This document shows, piece by piece, positions 1 through 7,727 of a DNA stretch of 50,135 nt; position 1 is the first letter of the stretch, and every line of letters starts with the position of its first letter. The stretch is from Thermotoga sp. (GTDB lineage Bacteria; Thermotogota; Thermotogae; Mesoaciditogales; Mesoaciditogaceae): contig DYLQ01000010.1 in NCBI GenBank assembly GCA_020722015.1, forward strand, positions 1-50,135, in the 5' to 3' direction. A model generated the notes under the pieces. That model was not told the DNA's origin, ran no database searches, and was given only the letters and a program-made list of their open reading frames with translations. The position numbers and the translations under genes were made by a program.

Positions 1-91
1 GAGTTAATCACGATTAACAATTCATAGAGTAGATCGAAATCAATCAAGCATTTTCTGCTTGCAAAAGCCGACAATTTAAATAATTTTGGTA
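1..91. other. Left-edge non-coding stretch
   Basis: No gene was recognised here. The stretch holds a small palindrome, GTTAAT-cacg-ATTAAC at 3-18, and a 6-bp hairpin, CAAGCA-ttttc-TGCTTG at 45-61. Neither is followed by a T tract on either strand, so neither is called a terminator. They may be operator-like sites for the gene that starts at 121. Confidence 0.3.
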
Positions 92-97
92 TATAAT
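68..97 (+). promoter_or_regulatory. Promoter of the Gfo/Idh-metH operon
   Basis: A consensus -10 TATAAT lies at 92-97. A weaker -35, CCGACA at 68-73, sits 18 bases upstream. Transcription would start near 104, just before the AAAGGAAGTGA ribosome binding site of the gene at 121. The -10 is good and the -35 is partial. Confidence 0.5.
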
Positions 98-120
98 TGA
101 TCTTAAAAGGAAGTGATTTC

Positions 121-1080
121 ATGAGATGGGCAATAATTGGTTTCGGAAGTATTTCCAAAAACAGATTTCTACCTGCCTTGAATGAAGCCGGCGGTATTTT
201 AACCGCCGTTGTTACGGGGAATCCCGAAAGGGTAAGGCATGAGGTCGGGAAAAATGTTAGGATCACGAATAAAATCGATGATCTTGAAGATGTAGATGTG
301 GTTTATATCGCTACGCCTAACTCACTTCATAAAGCACAGACCATTGAATGTGCCAAACGTGGTATAAACGTTTTTTGCGAAAAGCCCGTTGGTATGAACG
401 CAGATGAAGCAAGACAAATGGCTGAATTTTGCGATAAATCTGGCATAACCTTTGGTGTGGCACATATGGGAAGGTTTAACAGTTACAACGTACTTGCAAA
501 GGACATTTTAAAATCGAATGAACTTGGTAGGATTGGTATCGTCAAGGCAAGTTTTTCTTTTGTTAACACCGAAAGAGATAAATGGAGATACGATCCGTTT
601 TTAAGCGGTGGCGGAGCGATAATGGATATAGGCGTTCACATCATAAACTCTCTGAGATTTATGCTTGGGACGGAAGTTAAGGAGGTAACTGCCATAAATG
701 AAAATTTGGGATACCAAGTCGATCAAAATGCCACTGCCATAATGAAATTCGCAAATGGCACGCTTGCACTTGTCGATAGCAGTTTTGATACTTATCCAAG
801 TGTATCCTTTGAATTCCGCGGAGATAAAGGTATGATGTACGTCATGGACACGCTTTATCAAGACTACAAGGGCAGAGTTATCGTGGCCAAAAATGGTTCC
901 TTTGAATTGAGAGATTCAATAGACAAGAAACCATACGTGCTTGAGATAGAAGATATGGAGAAAGCGATCAAAAACCATACCAAGCCGGCAACCGACGGAT
1001 GGGATGCTTTAAAAGACATGCAAGTCATCGATGCATGGTACAAATCCGCAAAAGAGTCAAAGAAGGTTAAGGTCGGCTGA
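121..1080 (+). CDS. Gfo/Idh/MocA family NAD(P)-dependent oxidoreductase
   Basis: This 319-residue protein belongs to the Gfo/Idh/MocA family, cytoplasmic dehydrogenases that oxidise or reduce sugars, inositols and related compounds with NAD(P). The N-terminus carries the Rossmann motif AIIGFGSISKNRF. The family EKP motif follows at CEKPVG (about residue 87), and a catalytic-domain segment GGGAIMDIGVHIINSLR lies near residue 163. Length is normal. The ATG at 121 is chosen over an upstream in-frame codon because AAGGAAGTGA lies directly before it. The next gene begins 5 bases after the stop, so it is probably co-transcribed with the methionine synthase genes. The substrate cannot be read from the sequence, and no metabolic link to methionine is apparent. 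Confidence 0.85.
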   Translation: MRWAIIGFGSISKNRFLPALNEAGGILTAVVTGNPERVRHEVGKNVRITNKIDDLEDVDVVYIATPNSLHKAQTIECAKRGINVFCEKPVGMNADEARQMAEFCDKSGITFGVAHMGRFNSYNVLAKDILKSNELGRIGIVKASFSFVNTERDKWRYDPFLSGGGAIMDIGVHIINSLRFMLGTEVKEVTAINENLGYQVDQNATAIMKFANGTLALVDSSFDTYPSVSFEFRGDKGMMYVMDTLYQDYKGRVIVAKNGSFELRDSIDKKPYVLEIEDMEKAIKNHTKPATDGWDALKDMQVIDAWYKSAKESKKVKVG

Positions 1081-1084
1081 AAGC

Positions 1085-1681
1085 ATGGAAATAATTCAAA
1101 TTGTTCCGAACGAAGTTGCACTTCCGGAGAGGGCAATTGCAGCAAGAATGGGATTTAAAGGGCTTGGAAGTATACCTTCGGAGTTCAGAAAACAATATGA
1201 AAAAGCCATGTCAATTTCGATGAATTTAGCCAAGCCAGTCGTTGCAATTGAAAATTTCGTTCCATATCTTTCAAATGGTACGTTGGCAATGGACACGATT
1301 GAAATAAAGGGCACTCTTGCAAGATCACAGCTTGGAAAGAGCGTTGAGATAACGGCCATGCTCGTTACACTCGGAAGTGCTATCGATGATAAGATAACGG
1401 AATTGCACGAGGCGGGAGAAGAATTGGAATCATTCATGCTTGATGCCATAGGATCCGAACTTGTGGAATACGCGGCAAGACATGTGGATGAGAATTTAAG
1501 ATCCAAAACGTCACTTAAAGGCAGTGCAAGAATTGCGCCGGGATATGTCGATCTTCCGATAAATCTCAACGCATGGTTTGCATCCAAATTCGGAGAAGCG
1601 ATTTACGTTAGATCAGATCCTCAGTCTTTCACATTTTTACCAAGAAAAACCATATCTGCATTCATAGGGTGGTCGAATTGA
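1085..1681 (+). CDS. MetH activation-domain protein (stand-alone)
   Basis: This 198-residue protein resembles the C-terminal S-adenosylmethionine-binding activation domain of cobalamin-dependent methionine synthase, here as a separate polypeptide like Thermotoga maritima TM0269. Such domains support reductive remethylation of oxidised cob(II)alamin on MetH. The segments AARMGFKG, EVTAMLVTLGSAID-like (residues around 95) and SARIAPGYVDLP (about residue 160) fit the family; R-x-x-P-G-Y is the SAM-binding motif region. It starts 5 bases after the oxidoreductase stop and its TGA overlaps the start of the MetH core gene, so the two subunits are probably translationally coupled. Identification rests on these motifs and on the neighbour. 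Confidence 0.8.
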   Translation: MEIIQIVPNEVALPERAIAARMGFKGLGSIPSEFRKQYEKAMSISMNLAKPVVAIENFVPYLSNGTLAMDTIEIKGTLARSQLGKSVEITAMLVTLGSAIDDKITELHEAGEELESFMLDAIGSELVEYAARHVDENLRSKTSLKGSARIAPGYVDLPINLNAWFASKFGEAIYVRSDPQSFTFLPRKTISAFIGWSN

Positions 1682-3990
1682 AAAGAAAAGCATTCGCCGA
1701 TATTTTAAAAGAAAGAGTTTTGATCTTAGACGGAGCCTATGGCACTGAATTCATGAGAAGGGGCTTTAAAAAAAGTCCGGAAGAGATTTTAATCGAACAT
1801 CCGGAAGCGATAAAAAAACTTCACGAAGAATACGTTAAATTCGGAGCCAATGCGTTGCTGACGTCGACATTCGGTGCAAATCCTATAAAACTTTCAAAAA
1901 TAGGGCTTGAATCTCATCACGATGAAATAGTCAGAAATGCAGTAAGAATTGCGAAGAGCGTTTCAAAAGGTGCCCTTATCTTCGGAGACATAGGGCCGAC
2001 CGGAGATCTGCCATACCCGATAGGAGAACGCACATTCGATGAATATTACGAAAACTTTCAAAAGACAGCTAAGATACTTCTTGAGGAAGATGTTGACGCG
2101 ATAATTCTTGAAACTTTTACCGATATCTTAGAATTAAAGGCAGCATACTTTGCCGTGCGCGATCTTTCAAAAGACATCTTTTTGATAGCGCATCTTACCT
2201 TCGATGAAAACAGTCGAACCCTCACGGGAACGGATCCTGTGAATTTTGCGATCACCTTTGACGATTTAGACGTCGATGCCATAGGAATGAATTGTTCTTT
2301 AGGGCCTGAAGAGATGCTTCCAATTTTTGAAGAACTGTCCAAATACACGCATAAATTCTTAACCGTTGAGCCGGACGCCGGAAAGCCGATTCTCAAGGGA
2401 GACGTCGTCGAATATCCGATAAAACCCGATGAGTTTGCAATCCATATGGACTCATATTGGGAATCTGGAGCAAATATCATAGGTGCTTGTTGCGGATCCA
2501 ATCCGGCGCATACATCCAAAATATCCACCGTCATAGGAAAAAGAAGTCCGGTCGAAAGAGATGAAAAACATCTATTTGCCATTTCAAGCCCATCAAATGT
2601 CGTGAATTTCGATAAATTCATCATCATAGGCGAAAGGCTTAACCCTGCGGGAAAGAAAAAACTTACAGAAGCCATGCGCACGGAAAATGTGGATTACGTT
2701 GTAGATCAGGCAAGAGAACAGGTAGAAAAAGGAGCCCATGCGCTTGATGTGAACTTCGGCGTTGAACAGACGATATCCAAGAATTTCATGTCAAAGTCAG
2801 TGGCCTCAATAACTTATAAGACCGGCTCTCCGCTTTCGTTGGACATTCAAACGCCTGAATTACTGGAGTTTGTGATGAAAAGATACCCGGGCAGACCTCT
2901 TGTGAATTCGGCACGAGCCGTTGAGGACGAATTTTTAAAACGTGCCGATTTAATGAAGAAATATGGAGGAATTTTACTCGCACTTTCGATGGGAGAGCGG
3001 GTACCGGAAAATTTTGAAGACAGAAAAAAGTCGATAAGCCACATTTTGGATATGGCAGAATCAGTTGGATTGCCAAAAGATCGCATCATCTTCGATCCGA
3101 TCGTGCTCGCAATCGGTGCAGGTGCCGATGCACGAGAGACGATAAAGACAATTTCATACCTCGAATCTTTAGGACTTAAAAGTTCATTTGGACTTTCAAA
3201 TGTCTCATTTGGAATGCCGGATAGGTCTTACATAAACGGGGCTTTCCTGACGATGGCGATTTTAAATGGATTGAGTTCTGCGATAATGAACCCTCTCGAT
3301 GAAATTGTCATGGGAAATTTAAAGGCTTCGTTGTTACTTACGAAAAGATCTCAGATCGAAGTTGAAAAAGTACAAGGCACGGATGAACTTTTGAACTTAG
3401 TGCTGACAGGAGCCGAAGAGCGGTTGTTGAGCAAAGTTGATGAGCTTTTGAAAACTCAAGAGCCAGTTTCTGTCATAGAAAACCATCTTAAGCCTGTCAT
3501 GGACAAAGTTGGGGATCTTTACGGCGACGGAAAGATATTCTTACCTCAACTGATACTTGCAGCTCAGACGGCACAAAAATCTTTCGAGAAGGTTCAAAAG
3601 CTGATCCCTGCCGGTGGAAATTACGGAATATTCGTCATAGCAACGGTCAAGGGAGATGTTCACGACATAGGTAAAAACATAGTGGCAACGATAGTAAAAA
3701 GTGCCGGATACAAAGTACTCGATCTCGGGCGGGACGTTCCATCTGAAAAGATAGTCGATATCGCCGAAAGGGAAAAGCCCATGATGATAGGTCTTTCGGC
3801 CATGATGACGACAACCGCCCCGAGAATAAAAGACGTAACTGACGAAATGAAAAAAAGGCATCTCCAAATTCCCGTAATCGTCGGAGGCGCCTCGCTTAAC
3901 GAATCGCTTGCAAAAGCACTTGGTGCCGATTTTTACGCCAAAAGCGCAACGGATGCAATTAAATACTTGAAAACATTGAAGATATCTTAG
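1678..3990 (+). CDS. metH: Cobalamin-dependent methionine synthase core (no activation domain)
   Basis: This protein transfers the methyl group of 5-methyltetrahydrofolate to homocysteine through cobalamin. The 770 residues contain, in order: a homocysteine domain with the zinc ligands in GMNCSLGPEE and GACCGSNPAHT; a pterin-binding domain near residues 310-570 (IIGERLNPAGKKK, ALDVNFG); a helical cap domain; and a Rossmann B12 domain with the histidine-ligand motif KGDVHDIGKN near residue 660. E. coli MetH is about 1227 residues; here the activation domain is encoded by the preceding gene. I favour the TTG at 1678, which overlaps the upstream TGA and has GGGTGG four to five bases before it. 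A GTG at 1669 is the alternative. No metF or vitamin B12 genes are in the window. Confidence 0.93.
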   Translation: MKRKAFADILKERVLILDGAYGTEFMRRGFKKSPEEILIEHPEAIKKLHEEYVKFGANALLTSTFGANPIKLSKIGLESHHDEIVRNAVRIAKSVSKGALIFGDIGPTGDLPYPIGERTFDEYYENFQKTAKILLEEDVDAIILETFTDILELKAAYFAVRDLSKDIFLIAHLTFDENSRTLTGTDPVNFAITFDDLDVDAIGMNCSLGPEEMLPIFEELSKYTHKFLTVEPDAGKPILKGDVVEYPIKPDEFAIHMDSYWESGANIIGACCGSNPAHTSKISTVIGKRSPVERDEKHLFAISSPSNVVNFDKFIIIGERLNPAGKKKLTEAMRTENVDYVVDQAREQVEKGAHALDVNFGVEQTISKNFMSKSVASITYKTGSPLSLDIQTPELLEFVMKRYPGRPLVNSARAVEDEFLKRADLMKKYGGILLALSMGERVPENFEDRKKSISHILDMAESVGLPKDRIIFDPIVLAIGAGADARETIKTISYLESLGLKSSFGLSNVSFGMPDRSYINGAFLTMAILNGLSSAIMNPLDEIVMGNLKASLLLTKRSQIEVEKVQGTDELLNLVLTGAEERLLSKVDELLKTQEPVSVIENHLKPVMDKVGDLYGDGKIFLPQLILAAQTAQKSFEKVQKLIPAGGNYGIFVIATVKGDVHDIGKNIVATIVKSAGYKVLDLGRDVPSEKIVDIAEREKPMMIGLSAMMTTTAPRIKDVTDEMKKRHLQIPVIVGGASLNESLAKALGADFYAKSATDAIKYLKTLKIS

Positions 3991-4060
3991 CAAATAGATC
4001 AAGAGGCAAGCATGGATGTAGATGTTAATTTAAGAGATGATATTTTGACATCAACTAAAC

Positions 4061-4179
4061 CAATGCGATCCCCGATGAACTCGGGGATGACGTGGGGTGA
4101 TCCCCGACGGGTTTGAGAATGACATTCAACCACCTTACGCCTGATCGGGAATCCACCCTATCCGATGAAGTCAAATGAC
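4061..4179 (+). repeat. Dispersed palindromic repeat, copy A (with nested second palindrome)
   Basis: The stretch begins AATGCGATC and ends with CTGATCGGGAATCC followed by ATCCGATGAAGTCAAATGAC. The same two ends occur in reverse orientation at 37067-37127, and a degraded half occurs at 49841-49880. Between the ends this copy holds extra sequence: the perfect palindrome ATCCCCGA-tgaac-TCGGGGAT (4068-4088) and a second GATCCCCGACGGG unit at 4099. It sits between the convergent metH and ecfA genes and ends 4 bases from the ecfA stop codon. A REP-like or terminator-associated role is an inference. Confidence 0.65.
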
Positions 4180-4183
4180 TTCT

Positions 4184-5950
4184 TTAAAGGCTCTGCTCAT
4201 GCGTCAAAGTTTTATTAACTTCTTCTGCCGTCAGTATGATATCTTCAGAAATTCCCAATTTCATCATCTCTTTGGACAATCTCACTATCTGAGGTGCTCT
4301 CAAAGAAGCTTTTTCAAGCACTTCATCGTTTTTGAAAAGATCGAATGTACTTCCGTCGTAGACGATCTTTCCTTGGCTCATGACAACAGATCTTGGGCAG
4401 AATTCCGCGACAAGGCGCATATCATGTGTAATGACTATTATCGTCGTACCGTCTTCATTGAGTTTCTTTAACAATTCCATTATCTCTTTTGACATCTTGT
4501 AATCTTGACCCGTTGTCGGTTCATCCACTATTATTATCTCAGGATGCATCGCAAGTACGCTCGCAACTCCAAGCCTCCTTTTTTGGCCTCTTCCGAGAAA
4601 AAGCGGATCCTCTTTTATTTTGTCGATTAAATTAACGCTTTTCAAAACGGTGTTAACTCTTTCTTTTATCACAGGCTGTGAAACTCTCATGTTTTTAAGT
4701 CCGTAAGCAACCTCATCGTACACAGATCTGTTGAATATTTGATGATCCGGATTTTGAAAGACATACCCCACATGGCGTGGCATATTCCTTCTGTTTTTTA
4801 CGTCATGAAGGTCAAGACCGGCGATATTCACAACACCGTGAAAATTGCCTTCTATGCCTGATAATATCTTTGAAAGAGTGCTCTTGCCGGAACCGTTTTG
4901 ACCTATAAGCGCCAAAAGTTCGTTTTGCCTGACTTCGAACGAAAGCCCTTTCAGAGCCTGTGTTCCGTCTTCATAAGCAAATTTAAGATCTTTGACTTCT
5001 ATCAAAACAGGACTTTCTTCGTCAAAAACTTTATTCTCAGTACTTTTGAAATTCACGCCTTCGGGAATGCTTTCGATGAAAGATTTTATAGTGGTGCATC
5101 TTTTGGAATCATCACCACATTTAAGTTCGGCAATTTCCGGAGCATAGATGTTGTATTTCTCCACAAGATTGATATTCGAATATATTTCATCGGGCTTTCC
5201 CGTGGCCACTATTGTTCCTTCATTTAAAACTATCATTCTATCTGCAAAATCCTGCATGAGTTCGGGATTATGCTCAACAAGTATAACCGTTAAATCTCCG
5301 GCTTCTTTTAATTTTCTTATGGCCTCTATGATCTCTAACTTTCCGGCAGGATCGAGATCGGAAGTCGGCTCATCAAGAATGAGTATTTTAGGGCGCATTG
5401 CTATAAAAGCGGCTATTATAAGTCTCTGTTTTTGACCGCCGGAGAGCTCTGAAGGATGAATTTTATCTGCAATATCGTATATATCGACCATCCCGACACG
5501 ATCAAGGGCCTCTTTTATCCTTGATTCTATTTCCGCCATGCTAAAACTTAAAAATTGAAGTCCCAACGACAATTCTTGTTTAACACTCATTGTCAAAAAC
5601 TGGCTTTCAGGATCTTGCATTACGAGCCCTACCTCAGGTGCCATCACACCTTTTCCGATTATCTCATGCTTCCCATCCGTTTCTTTGACGGCGGTAACAG
5701 TCTCGCCAAAAACTTGAACTGTTCCACTTATATGCTGACGAGGATCTCTTTCGTTAAGTTGCATCTGATGAGGTATAAGACCGGCAATCGAAAAACAAAG
5801 CGAAGTTTTTCCGGCCCCGCTCGGGCCTGTTATTCCGAAAAACTCACCGTCTTTGATGGTAAGATTTATATTTTTAAGAGCAAAATCACTTGCCACACCG
5901 GCAAAATTAGGATATTTCCAATAAAAGTTCTTAATCGTGACCGCATCCAT
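4184..5950 (-). CDS. ECF transporter energy-coupling ATPase, two ATPase domains fused
   Basis: This 588-residue protein fuses the two ATP-binding subunits (EcfA1/EcfA2) of an energy-coupling factor transporter, which power uptake of vitamins or other small nutrients at the membrane. Domain 1 has Walker A GPSGAGKT, Q-loop VMQDPESQF, signature LSGGQKQR and Walker B ILILDEPTSDLD. Domain 2 starts near residue 315 with Walker A GQNGSGKST, Q-loop VFQNPDHQIF and Walker B IIIVDEPTTGQD, but its signature reads LGRGQKRR, a departure from LSGGQ. The ATG at 5950 follows a GAGGTGAT binding site that overlaps the end of ecfT. It is the last gene of a three-gene operon and is convergent with metH. Confidence 0.92.
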   Translation of the reverse strand: MDAVTIKNFYWKYPNFAGVASDFALKNINLTIKDGEFFGITGPSGAGKTSLCFSIAGLIPHQMQLNERDPRQHISGTVQVFGETVTAVKETDGKHEIIGKGVMAPEVGLVMQDPESQFLTMSVKQELSLGLQFLSFSMAEIESRIKEALDRVGMVDIYDIADKIHPSELSGGQKQRLIIAAFIAMRPKILILDEPTSDLDPAGKLEIIEAIRKLKEAGDLTVILVEHNPELMQDFADRMIVLNEGTIVATGKPDEIYSNINLVEKYNIYAPEIAELKCGDDSKRCTTIKSFIESIPEGVNFKSTENKVFDEESPVLIEVKDLKFAYEDGTQALKGLSFEVRQNELLALIGQNGSGKSTLSKILSGIEGNFHGVVNIAGLDLHDVKNRRNMPRHVGYVFQNPDHQIFNRSVYDEVAYGLKNMRVSQPVIKERVNTVLKSVNLIDKIKEDPLFLGRGQKRRLGVASVLAMHPEIIIVDEPTTGQDYKMSKEIMELLKKLNEDGTTIIVITHDMRLVAEFCPRSVVMSQGKIVYDGSTFDLFKNDEVLEKASLRAPQIVRLSKEMMKLGISEDIILTAEEVNKTLTHEQSL

Positions 5951-5955
5951 ATCAA

Positions 5956-6834
5956 TCACCTCATAATTCCCGATATGATCATCAAATTGATAAGGTAAGA
6001 TATTATCAAGACTAAGACGGAAAATGCAAGCAAAACTAAATCTCTTGAATGGAGAGTATCGCTTGCTTTCACAGATGTTACGTGGCCGGCTTTGCTAAAG
6101 CCTCGAGCTTCAAGTGCCGATGCCATATCGACGGATCTTTTTATCATAGCGGCTGTCAGCGGTATTGAAAGCGATATGAAATTTTTAGCGTTTTTGACTA
6201 TGCTTTTACCAGAATTTATACTTGCTCCTCTTGCAAATTGAGCGTGACGTATGGAATCGAAATCACTTTGCATCACATGGAAACTTCTCAATATCACCGA
6301 GATAAAGAAGGCTATCTTGAAAGGAGACTTAACCGCGCTCAGTGATTCTATTATGTCCGAATCTCTTGTGGTCATTATCACGAGCAACGTAAGAAATGCC
6401 ATCGAGGCATACCCTACTATTTTTGTTACGCCCACTTCCAAAGAAAGTGTGGTTATTTTGAATGGGATTCCGTACGGTATCAGTGAAAAAAGTACGTTAT
6501 TTCCCACCTGATTGAATATGAGCCACCATGCAAGCATCACGAGCAATGCGATTGGAAGTATGAGAAGATATGTTCTCACAAGAAACCTCAAAACGTCGGC
6601 ATTTTCCATGAACAAAAGCACAATACCGAGAATTATCAACGCCGAAAATAAATCCGGCGTTGATTCTGTCATAAACCTTATCACGGCAAGAGAAACGATC
6701 ACAAGTATGGCAAATTTTATAATCGCATTTAATTTCGTGAAAACGGAACCGCGTTTCGCGGAAAAAAGCAAAGTCTTTATATATTTTTTTTCGCCGCTTC
6801 TGTTTATCCTTGCCGCTTGAACATCTTCGGCCAT
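5956..6834 (-). CDS. ecfT: ECF transporter transmembrane subunit EcfT
   Basis: This 292-residue membrane protein is the EcfT scaffold that joins the substrate-binding S component to the ATPases. It has several hydrophobic spans between about residues 30 and 150, and both signature Ala-Arg-Gly motifs used by the family to couple to the ATPases: [10 protein letters not shown] and [11 protein letters not shown]. The ATG at 6834 overlaps the TAA of the upstream S-component gene (TAATG) and has AAAGGA upstream. An in-frame ATG at 6846 would add four residues. Order S-T-A in one operon suggests a dedicated (group I type) ECF transporter, not a shared module. Confidence 0.9.
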   Translation of the reverse strand: MAEDVQAARINRSGEKKYIKTLLFSAKRGSVFTKLNAIIKFAILVIVSLAVIRFMTESTPDLFSALIILGIVLLFMENADVLRFLVRTYLLILPIALLVMLAWWLIFNQVGNNVLFSLIPYGIPFKITTLSLEVGVTKIVGYASMAFLTLLVIMTTRDSDIIESLSAVKSPFKIAFFISVILRSFHVMQSDFDSIRHAQFARGASINSGKSIVKNAKNFISLSIPLTAAMIKRSVDMASALEARGFSKAGHVTSVKASDTLHSRDLVLLAFSVLVLIISYLINLMIISGIMR

Positions 6835-7472
6835 TATGAAATCCATCCTTTGTTCAAAAGACCGTATCTTTCAACTATCGGAGTCAAATATCTGCTCAGG
6901 AAAGGCATTAAAATCAAAACTATCGCATCACCGATTATCCACAACGCTGCACCGAGCCAGTACGCTTTAATAGGTACAAAACCGAGTTCCGTCAGCACCC
7001 ATACGCCCCACATTCCGCCGAATATGTTCGTGATGCCCATAACCCATACCACAAACCAAATAGTTGCGCCGCTTTTGGAAAATATATCGCGTCCAAACGG
7101 ATCAACGCCATGTTTTGCAAGGTATCCCCTGTAAAGGAGGAAAATCAAAAGTGCCGGAACAAGATCGCCTACGCTGAAGAACAAAGACGGAATGATGGGC
7201 AAGCCTGTCAACAGGCCGGCTCCGACAACACTTCCAACCCACGCACCAAGTATGCCCCATATACCCCACCAAAGCGTGAAAACAACGAAAAATGGGTATG
7301 CCCAGTAAAGAAACCCTATGCCAGGTCCGACAACAGGCGTGGCAACGGCGCCAAGCCACGAAAGTAGGATAACAACGGCAATCTGTACGGCATAAAGCAC
7401 GTACTTCGTTGTGGTTATTTTGCCCGGATTCCAGCCCAACGTGTAAACTTTGGACAGATCTTCTTCACTCAT
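6834..7472 (-). CDS. Putative ECF transporter S component, predicted purine uptake
   Basis: This 212-residue protein is almost entirely hydrophobic, with about six membrane spans beginning near residue 25, and is encoded directly before ecfT and ecfA. Size, topology and position fit the substrate-capture (S) component of an ECF transporter. I do not recognise it as a known vitamin-specific family such as RibU, ThiT, BioY or CbiM. Its mRNA leader has a guanine-class purine riboswitch, so the likely cargo is guanine, hypoxanthine, xanthine or a related purine. That is an inference from regulation only. A strong AAGGAGG lies about 7 bases before the ATG at 7472. Confidence 0.75.
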   Translation of the reverse strand: MSEEDLSKVYTLGWNPGKITTTKYVLYAVQIAVVILLSWLGAVATPVVGPGIGFLYWAYPFFVVFTLWWGIWGILGAWVGSVVGAGLLTGLPIIPSLFFSVGDLVPALLIFLLYRGYLAKHGVDPFGRDIFSKSGATIWFVVWVMGITNIFGGMWGVWVLTELGFVPIKAYWLGAALWIIGDAIVLILMPFLSRYLTPIVERYGLLNKGWIS

Positions 7473-7504
7473 AAAAAACCTCCTTAATTAAGATAAGATA
7501 AAAG

Positions 7505-7531
7505 AAAAAAGATCACGTACAATCGTGATCT
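7505..7531 (-). terminator. Riboswitch-controlled intrinsic terminator
   Basis: Read on the minus strand, AGATCACG-attgta-CGTGATCT forms an 8-bp hairpin (7510-7531) followed by six T residues (7505-7510). Its promoter-proximal arm, AGATCAC (7525-7531), can instead pair with GTGATCT (7541-7547), which overlaps the outer base pairs of the riboswitch P1 helix. This is the expression platform of an OFF switch: bound ligand stabilises P1 and frees the terminator. Confidence 0.85.
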
Positions 7532-7544
7532 GATAAACAAAGAT

Positions 7545-7620
7545 CACTTCTTGTAGTCAGACAATTTAAGGTCATCTGGTAGAAACTCTTGAGCCATATT
7601 CCCAAGAATATACAGAAGTG
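7545..7620 (-). ncRNA. Purine riboswitch aptamer, guanine class
   Basis: On the minus strand the 76-nucleotide stretch matches the purine riboswitch consensus. P1 is CACTTCTGTA paired with TACAAGAAGTG (one bulged A). P2 is CTTGGG/CTCAAG closing loop AATATGG. The near-invariant AGTTTCTACC follows, and P3 is CAGAT/GTCTG closing a loop with CCTTAAA, which can make the loop-loop contact. The 3' junction reads TGACTAC; the C at the position equivalent to C74 of the xpt aptamer indicates guanine or hypoxanthine recognition, where adenine switches have U. It lies about 11 bases after the predicted transcription start and in front of a switchable terminator and the ECF operon. Confidence 0.93.
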
Positions 7621-7637
7621 CAAATGAATTTTGATTT

Positions 7638-7664
7638 ATTATATCATAAAAAAAGCTAAGTCAA
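7638..7664 (-). promoter_or_regulatory. Promoter of the ECF transporter operon
   Basis: On the minus strand a -35 TTGACT (7659-7664) precedes a consensus -10 TATAAT (7638-7643). The spacer of 15 is short; using TAATAA at 7636-7641 instead gives 17. Either start places the riboswitch aptamer within about a dozen bases of the 5' end. Confidence 0.6.
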
Positions 7665-7682
7665 TCATCCTAACATATAAAA

Positions 7683-7713
7683 AAACACAGTGCCCAAATC
7701 GGGCACTGTGTTT
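7683..7713 (-). terminator. Intrinsic terminator after the lipoprotein gene
   Basis: A 13-bp perfect stem, AAACACAGTGCCC (7683-7695) and GGGCACTGTGTTT (7701-7713) with a 5-base loop, is followed on the minus strand by a run of T. It lies 15 bases past the stop of the large lipoprotein gene and separates it from the ECF operon promoter. Confidence 0.9.
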
Positions 7714-7727
7714 ATGTATGCTTATTG

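Noticed and set aside
45-61. CAAGCA/TGCTTG hairpin at the left edge as a terminator
   Set aside because: Six base pairs with no following T tract on either strand.
4012-4116. 34-codon reading frame after metH (ATG 4012, with AGAGG before it)
   Set aside because: More than half of it lies in the palindromic repeat, and its end has no protein-like composition. The first ~16 codons could be a gene remnant, but nothing supports it.
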